From: Elusimicrobiota bacterium
Lineage (GTDB): Bacteria; Elusimicrobiota; Elusimicrobia; UBA1565; UBA9628
NCBI GenBank assembly: GCA_027406905.1
Contig: DAHZHT010000013.1
Location: 1-52,508, forward strand
Length of the DNA: 52,508 nucleotides
Reading direction: 5' to 3'
A model generated the notes under the pieces. The model was not told where the DNA came from, did not search any database, and saw only the letters and a program-made list of their open reading frames with translations. Shown here in pieces: positions 43,560 to 51,448 of the stretch. How positions within the stretch are numbered: the stretch's first letter is position 1; each line of letters starts with the position of its first letter. The position numbers and the translations under genes were made by a program.

Positions 43560-44906
43560 TTATTGGCGAACGGCGCCTCCGTTTAAGATGATCTTGGAAC
43601 TGAGAGCCAACCACAAATCCGTCTTATCCACGACAATTTGAGTTTCCACTCTCTCCAGATCTCGAATGGCCTCCCGCACATCCACCAAGGGACCAACATA
43701 GGTGACGTAGCGATGGAGAGAGACTTTATAAGCGTCAAAATCCGTCTTTAACTCTCGACCTAGAAAAAGAAGTTCCGCTTGATCGAAAGCGATTCTCTCG
43801 TCATATGTTTTATTGGCGACCGCGACGAAAAGCCGAAGGGATTTAACCGCCTCGTCTTTTTCCTTGGCCCGGGCTCTTGCCTGTTCGATGCGGCTGGTGA
43901 TGCCAAAACCCTCGAAAATTGGAACGCTGACCCCGACTCCGGCCGCGTAATCTTGAATTCCAACAACCCGGGAGCCCGCCGCGCCTCCGGCGCCGGCCTT
44001 GGCGGTGATTCGCGGATAATTCTCGGCTTTCCTTGATGACAAGAACGCATGCGCGCTTTGAGAATGAAACTCCGCCTGGGTGATATAGGCGCTCACTGAG
44101 GTTGAAGTCAGAACAGAAAGCATGTCGTCGCTCAGTCGGTCGGGAGAAAGAACGGAAACCTTGTCGGGGTCAACGCCGATATAGACGCCTAATTTTTGCG
44201 CCGCTTGTCCGTAGAGAGCCTGATAAGACGCGGCCTCAAGTTCCGCCTCTTCGAGTTGATCGCGAATAAGGAGTTCATCGGCCATATTATGCTGACCGCG
44301 GTTGACGAAATACACCACCTTCCGGTAAACGGGAAGAATCTGGGTTTTATCAATCCGATCCCATAATTTGTGAATTCCCCTATCGCGAACGGAAGAGAAA
44401 TAATATTTAAGCGCGCTCCAATCCACTTGATAGCGAATAATCTCGGTTCTGGCTTTTTCCGCCTGATAGAGAGCTCGCGCCTGCCGTATCCGGTACGGAA
44501 TTTTTAAATCCAGAACGTCCAGTTGAGAAGTAAGGCCCCCGGCCGGCGTTTGGGCGAAGGGCGAGGCATACATCATTCCGCTGGCCCCGAGATCGTTATT
44601 GTATCCGGGACCGGAAATCTGCATTTGATTGTTAAAGCCCGGAAACCCCGTCGTCGCGACCCCGCCCGCGTCCAAGGTCGGATAGAGATAAGCCTGTTGA
44701 ATGTGAATGTTTTTCTCCGCCTCAATTTCGCGCTGGCGAGCCGCTTTTAAATCGGGGCTATAATCCTCGGCTAAAACTAAAGCGGCCTTAAGATCCAGGG
44801 GTTTTAAAAATTGGGCTCCAAACGAGAGACTTGGAATCAAAACCAGCGCCGAAAGACAAACGGCCGGGAGCGTTCGGGCTAAACCACGGATTACACAAAG
44901 CTTCAT
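43560..44906 (-). CDS. TolC-family outer-membrane efflux channel B
   Basis: 448 residues from ATG 44906 (a TTG one codon earlier is less likely). Signal peptide about 1-31 (SLSFGAQ), then the TolC opening LKAALVLAEDYSPDLKAAR and the second-repeat mark VPIFEGFGITSRIEQA. Like channel A it has the phrase RTEIIRYQVDW-LKYYF in the middle, so A and B arose by duplication along with their pumps. It is first in the transcript TolC B-RND B-small ORF-RND A-TolC A and is divergent from the LysR gene, its likely regulator. Confidence 0.87.
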   Translation of the reverse strand: MKLCVIRGLARTLPAVCLSALVLIPSLSFGAQFLKPLDLKAALVLAEDYSPDLKAARQREIEAEKNIHIQQAYLYPTLDAGGVATTGFPGFNNQMQISGPGYNNDLGASGMMYASPFAQTPAGGLTSQLDVLDLKIPYRIRQARALYQAEKARTEIIRYQVDWSALKYYFSSVRDRGIHKLWDRIDKTQILPVYRKVVYFVNRGQHNMADELLIRDQLEEAELEAASYQALYGQAAQKLGVYIGVDPDKVSVLSPDRLSDDMLSVLTSTSVSAYITQAEFHSQSAHAFLSSRKAENYPRITAKAGAGGAAGSRVVGIQDYAAGVGVSVPIFEGFGITSRIEQARARAKEKDEAVKSLRLFVAVANKTYDERIAFDQAELLFLGRELKTDFDAYKVSLHRYVTYVGPLVDVREAIRDLERVETQIVVDKTDLWLALSSKIILNGGAVRQ

Positions 44907-44937
44907 CAATTCTCATTACAACAAAGAATCGATCTAT

Positions 44938-44949
44938 TTGTAAATACAA
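44938..44949. promoter_or_regulatory. Candidate LysR-regulator operator between the divergent genes
   Basis: TTGTA-AA-TACAA is a perfect dyad in the 73-base AT-rich gap between the TolC B and LysR starts. LysR-type regulators usually bind interrupted dyads with a T-N11-A frame in just such gaps. No clear -35/-10 pair could be assigned to either gene. Confidence 0.45.
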
Positions 44950-44979
44950 TATTATTTTATAGTATCATTGAATAATGCT

Positions 44980-45912
44980 ATGGATTACGCGAACTATAAT
45001 CAACTCTATTATTTTTTCAAAACCGCCCAGGCCGGCAGTTTAACGGGGGCCGCCAAGGAACTCTCGATTACCCAGCCGACTTTAAGCATTAAAATCAAAA
45101 CCTTGGAAAGAAAACTGCGCCTCCAGCTTTTTAGGCGCGGGAAAAACGGCGTCAGCCTGACGCCTGAAGGTCTTAGGATTTTCGAGTCCTGCGAGAATGT
45201 CTTTCCGCTCATGGAAGAGGCTTTGTCGCACTTGACTGAAAAAAAAGCGCCCCAGAATCCCATGATCCACATTGGAACTTCTTTTTCCGTCGTCCCGGAG
45301 GAAATTCTAAGAATCAAAAGAATTTTAGCGGCAAAAATGCCCGGCGCCGTTGTGGGGATCGCATCTTATTCCTGGGAGGATCTCAGGCAAAAACTGGAAC
45401 GCCGCCAAATCGAGATTGCCATTTGTGACTCCGATCTCGCCCCTGAACCTTCTTCCTTATATATAAGACGCCGGCTTTCCAGGACGCCGGTTTATTTTGT
45501 CGCGGCAAAATCCCTTAAGAAGAAACTCCCGCCTTTTCCTCAATCATTAAGAGAATGTCCTCTTTTACTCCGCGCGCCGGGAAACCCCATTCGCGTTCAA
45601 GTCGAGAAATTTATGAAGTCTCTGGGCGCATCTCCCAAGGTCCACGTCGAAGTCGAAGACCCCGAGCTTATTCGCGCTATGGCTCTGGAAGGCGACGGGA
45701 TCGTGGCGATTAATCCGCTAAGCATTCGCAAAGAGCTTGCCGAAAAGACCCTGGTCAAGCTCCATACGCGCCCGGTTGGAATTTATTCGGATGCCTGGCT
45801 CATCGCGCCTAAAAATCCGGTTGGGGGAAGCCTTGTGTCCTCCGCCATTGAAGATTGCCTGAAATCGGAAAAGAAGCTAAAAACTTTGCAAGAAATGCCG
45901 CCAAAGAGATAG
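44980..45912 (+). CDS. LysR-family regulator, NhaR-like
   Basis: 310 residues from ATG 44980; a TTG four codons earlier is possible. The N-terminal winged helix-turn-helix starts MDYANYNQLYYFFKTAQ and continues GAAKELSITQPTLSIKIKTLE, which resembles NhaR more than typical LysR proteins (NYNHLYYF in NhaR). The C-terminal effector-binding domain (about 88-295) has the usual two-lobe substrate-binding fold with LLLRAPGNPIR and EDPELIRAMALEGDGIVAINP near its ends (quoted in parts: MALEGDGIVAINP). It probably controls the divergent efflux operon and itself. NhaR senses Na+ in enterics; the signal here is unknown. Confidence 0.85.
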   Translation: MDYANYNQLYYFFKTAQAGSLTGAAKELSITQPTLSIKIKTLERKLRLQLFRRGKNGVSLTPEGLRIFESCENVFPLMEEALSHLTEKKAPQNPMIHIGTSFSVVPEEILRIKRILAAKMPGAVVGIASYSWEDLRQKLERRQIEIAICDSDLAPEPSSLYIRRRLSRTPVYFVAAKSLKKKLPPFPQSLRECPLLLRAPGNPIRVQVEKFMKSLGASPKVHVEVEDPELIRAMALEGDGIVAINPLSIRKELAEKTLVKLHTRPVGIYSDAWLIAPKNPVGGSLVSSAIEDCLKSEKKLKTLQEMPPKR

Positions 45913-45940
45913 AATCAAGGTGTTAGGCGGTTTTCCAATC

Positions 45941-46011
45941 GCGGGCGTAGTTCAATGGTAGAATAGAAGCTTCCCAAGCTTCGGACGTGGGTTCGATTCC
46001 CATCGCCCGCT
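45941..46011 (+). tRNA. tRNA-Gly (anticodon CCC)
   Basis: The full cloverleaf folds: acceptor GCGGGCG/CGCCCGC, D stem GTTC/GAAT, anticodon stem GAAGC/GCTTC with loop TTCCCAA (anticodon CCC), T arm GTGGG-TTCGATT-CCCAT, and discriminator T. It is 71 nt without an encoded CCA. It reads GGG codons. It starts 28 bases after the LysR gene. Its 3' half is repeated about 155 bases downstream. Confidence 0.95.
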
Positions 46012-46054
46012 CGGGTTTCGTTTTGTGAGCCTCGCAAGAAGGGAATCGAAGCTG
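45996..46054. repeat. Direct repeat copy 1: tRNA-Gly 3' end plus flank
   Basis: 59 bp starting in the T loop of the tRNA (ATTCCCATCGCCCGCTC) and running 43 bases past the gene. It matches copy 2 at 53 of 59 positions without gaps. TCGATTCCC near its start and GGGAATCGA near its end form a 9-bp inverted repeat. Confidence 0.75.
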
Positions 46055-46150
46055 ATGCCGCCGCCTCTGGGAGAGGAAAAGCAAGGCGAAGCCTTTGCGA
46101 CAGGCGGCACAGCGGGCCGCGAAGGAGGAGCGAAGCGACGGGTGAGCGGG

Positions 46151-46209
46151 ATTCCCATCGCCCGCTCCGCTTTTATTTTGTGGGCCGCGCAAGAAGGGAA
46201 TCGAAGCTG
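46151..46209. repeat. Direct repeat copy 2: tRNA-Gly 3' remnant
   Basis: 59 bp matching copy 1 with six mismatches, 155 bp further on. It carries the 3' part of the T arm and acceptor strand but no 5' half, so it is not a functional tRNA. The 96 bases between the copies are G/C-rich with short GCGAAGC-type repeats and no gene. Bases 46210-46368 hold nothing else I can support, apart from GGAG before the MFS start. Confidence 0.75.
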
Positions 46210-46368
46210 GTTTGGAATAGATAGGACTCACAAAACCAATGGCCTCAGCCGAAACGATTTCATCCTGGCCGCGAAAATCGACGCGGTCTAAAAGCCAAAC
46301 CCTTCAAAGTCCAGCATGTCTACACACCGTGCAACGCATTGTCCATCACTGTTTAGTAGAATGGAGTT

Positions 46369-47607
46369 ATGGACTCAACCGCTAAAAAGAAAAACGTTCT
46401 TCTCCCGATCTTTCTGATCGTCGTTGTCGATATACTTGGCATGACGCTGATTTTGCCCTTGCTTCCGTTTTACGCGGAAAAATACGGGGCGACGCCTCAA
46501 ATCGTGGGACTTTTGATCGCGACCTACGCCTTTTGCCAACTCATCGCGGGACCAATGTTGGGAAAACTTTCCGACCGCTACGGAAGGCGTCCGCTTTTAA
46601 TCGTCAGTCAGATTGGAACCTTCGCGGGTTTTCTGGTTCTTGGCTGGGCCAAAACCCTGGCGTGGATATTTTTCTCCCGCTTTTTAGACGGCATCACCGC
46701 GGGAAATCTTTCCTTGGCCCAGGCTTATATCTCGGATGTGACCGAACCTGAAAACCGCGCCAAATCTTTCGGCATTATCGGCATCGCCTTTGGGCTCGGT
46801 TTTTTAATCGGCCCGGCTCTTTCCGGTTTTCTCGCGCAATACAACTACGCCTATCCGGCCTGGGCCGCGGCGACTTTGTCTTTTACGAGCGTTCTGTGCA
46901 CTTATTTTCTGTTGCCGCAGGCGATTCCTCATGCCGCCGCGGAAAATGAAACGGGCCCCGGCGGAAAACGTTTGGGGCTGCTTGACTGGGGGGCCTATCT
47001 TGATTATTTCAAGCGTCCCGAGCTCGCTCCGCTTCTCATTGAGTTTCTCCTTTTCTGCCTGATGTTCTCTCTCTTTATCCAAGGCTTCGCTCTTTTCGCC
47101 GAACGCCGGTTTTTTATCCACGGTCATCCCTTCGGCCCCAAACAGGTGGGATACCTTTACGCCTATTCCGGTTTTCTCGGCCTGATCATTCAAGGCGGAC
47201 TCTTAGGACGCTTAGTTAAGCGCTACGGCGAACAAGCGCTGGCCCGCGCGGGCTTTCTCTCCGCCGCCGTGGGTCTCATCGCGCTCGCGTTTGACCATCC
47301 GGTATTTCTCATCATCCCTATTTTTACCGCTACGGCTTTTGGAACCGGAGTGTTGAGGCCCGCCTTGACCAGTCTCATCACGCGCGTGACCGGAAGAAAA
47401 GAGCAGGGCGTGGTTTTGGGGCTGACGCAATCCTTAAACTCGATTGCCTCCATTCTCTCTCCGCTCTTGGCCGGATATTTGATTGGAATCGGGCAACTGG
47501 CGGTTTGGGCGCTAATCGCGGCGTCTTTTTCCCTGGTCGGATTTGTTTTGATTTCGCGAAGGTCATTGGTTCAACCCGTCGCCGAATCGTTAAAATCCGT
47601 CAATTGA
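46369..47607 (+). CDS. MFS exporter, TetA/drug:H+ antiporter-like
   Basis: 412 residues with 12 predicted membrane helices. Motif A GKLSDRYGRRPLL (about 64-76) lies between TM2 and TM3 and motif C-type GIAFGLGFLIGPALSG (about 142-157) in TM5, the mark of MFS antiporters. The overall pattern (VDILGMTLILPLLPFYAEKYG at the start, quoted in part as TLILPLLPFYAEK) fits the TetA/multidrug group of H+ antiporters. GGAG lies seven bases before the ATG. It is followed ten bases later by the 6-phosphogluconate dehydrogenase gene; a sugar or sugar-phosphate role cannot be excluded from sequence alone. Confidence 0.82.
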   Translation: MDSTAKKKNVLLPIFLIVVVDILGMTLILPLLPFYAEKYGATPQIVGLLIATYAFCQLIAGPMLGKLSDRYGRRPLLIVSQIGTFAGFLVLGWAKTLAWIFFSRFLDGITAGNLSLAQAYISDVTEPENRAKSFGIIGIAFGLGFLIGPALSGFLAQYNYAYPAWAAATLSFTSVLCTYFLLPQAIPHAAAENETGPGGKRLGLLDWGAYLDYFKRPELAPLLIEFLLFCLMFSLFIQGFALFAERRFFIHGHPFGPKQVGYLYAYSGFLGLIIQGGLLGRLVKRYGEQALARAGFLSAAVGLIALAFDHPVFLIIPIFTATAFGTGVLRPALTSLITRVTGRKEQGVVLGLTQSLNSIASILSPLLAGYLIGIGQLAVWALIAASFSLVGFVLISRRSLVQPVAESLKSVN

Positions 47608-47617
47608 GAGGTGTCAT

Positions 47618-48640
47618 ATGCAATTAGGAATGATTGGACTTGGACGCATGGGCGCGAATTTGGTTCGCCGTCTCACGAAAAACGGGCATGAGTGCGTGGT
47701 TTATGATGTCAACGCCGCCTCCGTCAAATCTCTGACAGGGCCCGGGATCACGGGAGCTTCTTCCCTTCAAGATTTTGTAGCCAAACTTAAAACCCCGCGC
47801 GCGGTTTGGATCATGGTTCCCGCCGGAGTCACGGGAAAAACCGTGTCGGAACTCGCGGCGCTTCTCTCTAAAGACGACGTCATTATTGACGGCGGAAACA
47901 GCTATTACATCGATGATATCGCACGCGCCAAAGAACTGAAAACCAAGGGCATTCACTATGTCGATTGCGGAACCAGCGGCGGCATTTTCGGCCTTGAGCG
48001 CGGTTATTGCTTGATGATCGGGGGGGAAAAACCGGTCGTTCAAAGGCTTGATCCGATTTTCAAGACCATCGCGCCGGGAGTCGAGTCCGCGCCGCGAACG
48101 CCTGGAAAAACAGGCGCTCCCAGCACGGCCGAAAATGGATACCTCCACTGCGGCCCCAACGGCGCCGGGCATTTCGTGAAAATGGTGCACAACGGAATCG
48201 AATACGGACTGATGGCCGCTTACGCGGAAGGTCTCAATATCCTCAAAAACGCGAACGCGGGGCTTCTCAAACACGATAATGACGCCGAAACCGCCCCCAT
48301 GCGCAATCCCGAAGCGTATCAATACAAAATCGACACCGGAGAAGTGGCGGAGGTTTGGCGGAGGGGAAGCGTCGTCGCGTCCTGGCTTTTAGATCTGACC
48401 GCGAAAGCTTTGACTCAAGACGCGGAACTTTCTGAATTTAGCGGACGAGTATCTGATTCCGGCGAAGGCCGTTGGACGGCTTTGGCGGCCATTGACGAGG
48501 GAGTTCCCGCTCCCGTCATCAACGCGGCGTTATTCGCGCGTTTCGAGTCACAGGGAAAATCCAATTACGCCAATCGCGTTCTTTCCGCCATGCGCAAGGA
48601 ATTCGGCGGTCACGCCGAGAAAAAAGAAAAGGGGGCCTAA
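47618..48640 (+). CDS. gnd: 6-phosphogluconate dehydrogenase, short NAD-type
   Basis: 340 residues, shorter than the 470-residue E. coli Gnd and matching the GntZ/YqeC-type short enzymes. Oxidises and decarboxylates 6-phosphogluconate to ribulose 5-phosphate. Rossmann motif GLGRMGANLVRRL (7-19), the substrate phrase DGGNSYYIDD (about 92-101), CGTSGGIFGLERGYCLMIGG (about 119-138) and the catalytic HFVKMVHNGIEYG (about 187-199) are present. GAGAGG precedes the ATG. The stop is one base before the zwf ATG, so the two oxidative pentose phosphate enzymes are co-translated. Confidence 0.93.
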   Translation: MQLGMIGLGRMGANLVRRLTKNGHECVVYDVNAASVKSLTGPGITGASSLQDFVAKLKTPRAVWIMVPAGVTGKTVSELAALLSKDDVIIDGGNSYYIDDIARAKELKTKGIHYVDCGTSGGIFGLERGYCLMIGGEKPVVQRLDPIFKTIAPGVESAPRTPGKTGAPSTAENGYLHCGPNGAGHFVKMVHNGIEYGLMAAYAEGLNILKNANAGLLKHDNDAETAPMRNPEAYQYKIDTGEVAEVWRRGSVVASWLLDLTAKALTQDAELSEFSGRVSDSGEGRWTALAAIDEGVPAPVINAALFARFESQGKSNYANRVLSAMRKEFGGHAEKKEKGA

Positions 48641-48641
48641 G

Positions 48642-50060
48642 ATGAGCGTTCACAAAACCGCCCCGACCCCATCCGACGCCTTGGTCATTTTCGGCGCGAC
48701 GGGAGATTTAGCCCATAAAAAAATATTTCCGTCTCTTTACGCGATGGTCAAGCGCGGCGTTTTGAACGTCCCGATTATCGGCGTCGCTTTTTCAAACTGG
48801 ACGCTGGAAAATCTTAAAGATCGAATCAAGGACAGCATCCAGAAAATGGGAGAGTTCGATCAGGAGACCTTAAATAAGCTTCTCTCTCTTTTTCGCTATG
48901 TGGATGGCGACTATCAACATCCCGAGACGTTCAAGGCCTTAAAAGACGCGCTTGGAAATTCGACCTGTCCGGCGCATTATCTCGCCATTCCGCCTTCTCT
49001 TTTTGCCACCGTCATTAAGAGCCTGGGCGAATCGGGCTTGGCCAAGTGCGCGCGCGTGATCGTTGAAAAGCCGTTTGGACGGGATTTGGCCTCCGCTCAA
49101 GAGCTCAACCGCGCCGCGCAGGCGGTGTTTCCGGAATCCTCCATTTTTCGCATCGATCATTTCCTGGGCAAGGAAGAAATCGAAAACATCCTTTATTTTC
49201 GCTTCGCCAATTCGTTTTTGGAACCGCTTTGGAACCATCATTATATTTCCTCGGTCCAAATCACCCATTGCGAAAGTTTTGGCGTGGAAGGCCGCGGCAA
49301 ATTCTACGACAGCGTCGGCTGTCTCAAAGACGTGATTCAAAATCACCTGTTTCAAATCGTTTCTCTTTTAGCCATGGAGCCTCCCTCAACCCCGGAGGTC
49401 GAATCTTACCGCAGCGAAAAAGCGAAAGTCTTTCAAGCCATGCGCCCGCTTAAAGCCGATGACTTAGTGCGCGGACAATTTATCGGATATCAAAACGAGC
49501 CCGGCGTCGCCAAAAATTCCGACACCGAAACCTATTGCGCGCTGCGCCTTTTCATCGATTCCTGGAGATGGTCGGGAGTGCCGTGGTATCTTCGCTCCGG
49601 AAAAAATCTCCCGGTCAACGCCGCGGAAATTTTCGTCAAATTTAAATCTCCGCCGCAAAAATTATTCGCGGATTCCGATTCCCAATCCAACTCTCTGCGC
49701 TTTCGCCTGGCGCCCTATTCGGTCATAGCGCTGGCCGCGCGCGTCAAGCGTCCCGGCGAGAAATTTATCGGGGACCAAAAAGAGCTCTTTCTTCTCGACG
49801 CCCAGCCGGAAAAGCAAGCTCCATATGAAAGGCTATTGGGAGATGCCTTGGTCGGAAACAGCGCGCTTTTTACCCGCCAGGATTCCGTCGAAGCCGCCTG
49901 GGCGACTCTCGACGATGTTTTAACCGAGCATCACCCCGCTCATCCTTATAAAGCGGGGACTTGGGGTCCGGAAGAGGCCAACGCGCTTATCGCCCTGAAC
50001 GGCGGCTGGCACGACCCCACCCCGCGCCGCGATCCCGCGAATTTGAAAGTTAAGGCGTAA
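48642..50060 (+). CDS. zwf: Glucose-6-phosphate 1-dehydrogenase
   Basis: 472 residues from ATG 48642, with GGGGG eight bases upstream and one base after the gnd stop; an in-frame extension back to 48492 overlaps gnd and lacks conserved sequence. NAD(P)-binding IFGATGDLAHKKIFPSLY, then VEKPFGRDL and the catalytic signature RIDHFLGKE (about 170-178), then YLRSGKNLP. Makes 6-phosphogluconolactone from glucose 6-phosphate. A lactonase gene is not seen beside it. Family assignment is firm. Confidence 0.95.
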   Translation: MSVHKTAPTPSDALVIFGATGDLAHKKIFPSLYAMVKRGVLNVPIIGVAFSNWTLENLKDRIKDSIQKMGEFDQETLNKLLSLFRYVDGDYQHPETFKALKDALGNSTCPAHYLAIPPSLFATVIKSLGESGLAKCARVIVEKPFGRDLASAQELNRAAQAVFPESSIFRIDHFLGKEEIENILYFRFANSFLEPLWNHHYISSVQITHCESFGVEGRGKFYDSVGCLKDVIQNHLFQIVSLLAMEPPSTPEVESYRSEKAKVFQAMRPLKADDLVRGQFIGYQNEPGVAKNSDTETYCALRLFIDSWRWSGVPWYLRSGKNLPVNAAEIFVKFKSPPQKLFADSDSQSNSLRFRLAPYSVIALAARVKRPGEKFIGDQKELFLLDAQPEKQAPYERLLGDALVGNSALFTRQDSVEAAWATLDDVLTEHHPAHPYKAGTWGPEEANALIALNGGWHDPTPRRDPANLKVKA

Positions 50061-50084
50061 TAATATCTACAAAAAACAGAATGC

Positions 50085-50774
50085 ATGAATAAAATCCCTC
50101 AGCCGGAGGCGATCGCGTTTGATATTGATGAAACGCTCATTACCACGGGCGGCGCGGGGGCGAAAGCGTGGCGGAAAAGTTTTAAGGCCCTTTGGAATCT
50201 CGATGTCGATATCTCGCAATTTACGGAAGTCGGGATGACCGATCCCGTGGTCGCGAAAACGACTTTTGAAGGGGTTTTAAAGAGAACGCCCACGCCACAG
50301 GAACTTTCCTCTCTCATGCACTCTTATTTGGAATTTCTGCCGAAAGAAGTGTCCAAATCGCCGGGCTACCGCGTATTGCCGGGCGTTGAAGAGCTTTTGC
50401 CGCGCCTCGTCAAATTAAAAATCATGCTCGGAATCACCTCCGGAACTCTCGAAGCGGCGGCGCATATTAAACTTGCCCGCGCGAAACTCAATCACTATTT
50501 TTCTTTTGGCGGCTTTGGATCGGATTCCAATGACAGGGGAGAACTCACGCGCGCGGCCATTGGGCGAGCCGAACTCATCCGCGGCAAAGCCTTTGAACCG
50601 TCCCAAGTCTATGTCATCGGAGACACTCCCAAAGACATCCTAGCCGCTCACGCCGCCAAAGCCATCGGCATCGGAGTCGCGACGGGCCAATACGGCGTTG
50701 AAGAGCTTCAAAAATCCGGCGCCGATTACGTTTTAAAAAATTTTCTCGAGCCTTTCCCGGGAGTTGAGCGATGA
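50085..50774 (+). CDS. HAD-superfamily phosphatase (phosphoglycolate phosphatase-like)
   Basis: 229 residues. Motif I is DIDETL (18-23; the second Asp is the acid/base), motif II is the T/S in GITSGTLEAA, a conserved Lys follows at about residue 129 (ARAKLNHYF), and motif IV is GDTPKDILAA. A helical cap lies between motifs I and II. This is the Gph-type subclass, which includes phosphoglycolate and sugar-phosphate phosphatases. Its neighbours suggest a sugar phosphate substrate, but that is inference. The stop overlaps the next start by four bases (ATGA). Confidence 0.82.
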   Translation: MNKIPQPEAIAFDIDETLITTGGAGAKAWRKSFKALWNLDVDISQFTEVGMTDPVVAKTTFEGVLKRTPTPQELSSLMHSYLEFLPKEVSKSPGYRVLPGVEELLPRLVKLKIMLGITSGTLEAAAHIKLARAKLNHYFSFGGFGSDSNDRGELTRAAIGRAELIRGKAFEPSQVYVIGDTPKDILAAHAAKAIGIGVATGQYGVEELQKSGADYVLKNFLEPFPGVER

Positions 50775-51448
50775 ACAAAAGAATGCCGAAAAGTCCAAAA
50801 ACTGTTTTAGCGATCGACGTCGGCGGAACTCATGTGAAGATACTGGCCTCGGGGCAAAAAACTCCGCGCAAGATCGCCTCCGGAAAAACGATGTCGGCTT
50901 CCAAAATGGCCGCCGCCGTTCTTCAAATGGCGAAAGACTGGAAATACGACGCCGTTTCCATCGGATACCCCGGCCCCGTCGCCGGCGGAAAACCGCTTCA
51001 CGAGCCCTTTAATCTTGGAAAAGGCTGGGTGGGATTTGATTTTAAAAAAGCCTTCGGCTGCCCGGTCAAAATCGTCAACGACGCGGCCATGCAGGCTTTG
51101 GGAAGCTATGAGGGGGGGCGCACGCTTTTTTTAGGTCTTGGCACGGGCCTGGGATCGACCTTGATCATTGACGGCGTTTTAGAACCGATGGAAATCGCTC
51201 ACCTTCCCTACAAACATGGAAAGACCTATGAAGATTATCTCGGCATCGGCGGGCTAAAAAAACTGGGCAAGAAAAAATGGCGAAAAAACGTTTTTGAAGT
51301 GGTCGAAAAACTCAAAAACGCTCTTGAAGCGGATTCTGTCGTCTTAGGCGGCGGCAACGCCAAGAAATTAAAAGAGCTTCCTCCGGGCGCGCGCTTAGGA
51401 GACAACGCCAACGCTTTTATCGGAGGTTTCAGACTTTGGAAAAAATAA
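50771..51448 (+). CDS. ROK-family glucokinase (polyphosphate glucokinase-like)
   Basis: 225 residues, shorter than most ROK kinases. Phosphate-1 LAIDVGGTHVKI (about 13-24), sugar-contact phrases GYPGPVAGGK and NLGKGWVGFDF, catalytic Asp in VKIVNDAAMQA, and phosphate-2 LGLGTGLGSTLI. The order and the GKGWVGFDF phrase resemble actinobacterial polyphosphate glucokinase, so ATP or polyphosphate could be the donor. It would make glucose 6-phosphate for the zwf product upstream. No Cys-rich ROK zinc site is seen. Family is firm; donor and sugar are inference. Confidence 0.82.
   Translation: MNKRMPKSPKTVLAIDVGGTHVKILASGQKTPRKIASGKTMSASKMAAAVLQMAKDWKYDAVSIGYPGPVAGGKPLHEPFNLGKGWVGFDFKKAFGCPVKIVNDAAMQALGSYEGGRTLFLGLGTGLGSTLIIDGVLEPMEIAHLPYKHGKTYEDYLGIGGLKKLGKKKWRKNVFEVVEKLKNALEADSVVLGGGNAKKLKELPPGARLGDNANAFIGGFRLWKK

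Noticed and set aside
45923..46231. Minus-strand ORF of 102 residues containing GIEPTSEAWEASILPL
   Set aside because: This peptide is the antisense translation of tRNA-Gly, a well-known false ORF. It overlaps the tRNA and its partial copy and has no ribosome binding site.
47624..48322. Minus-strand ORF of 232 residues opposite gnd
   Set aside because: It lies fully antisense to a clear 6-phosphogluconate dehydrogenase; its composition is the shadow of G/C-rich codons and it has no recognisable motif.
48492..48641. Fifty-residue N-terminal extension of zwf
   Set aside because: It overlaps gnd in another frame, lacks conserved sequence, and a better start with GGGGG lies at 48642.
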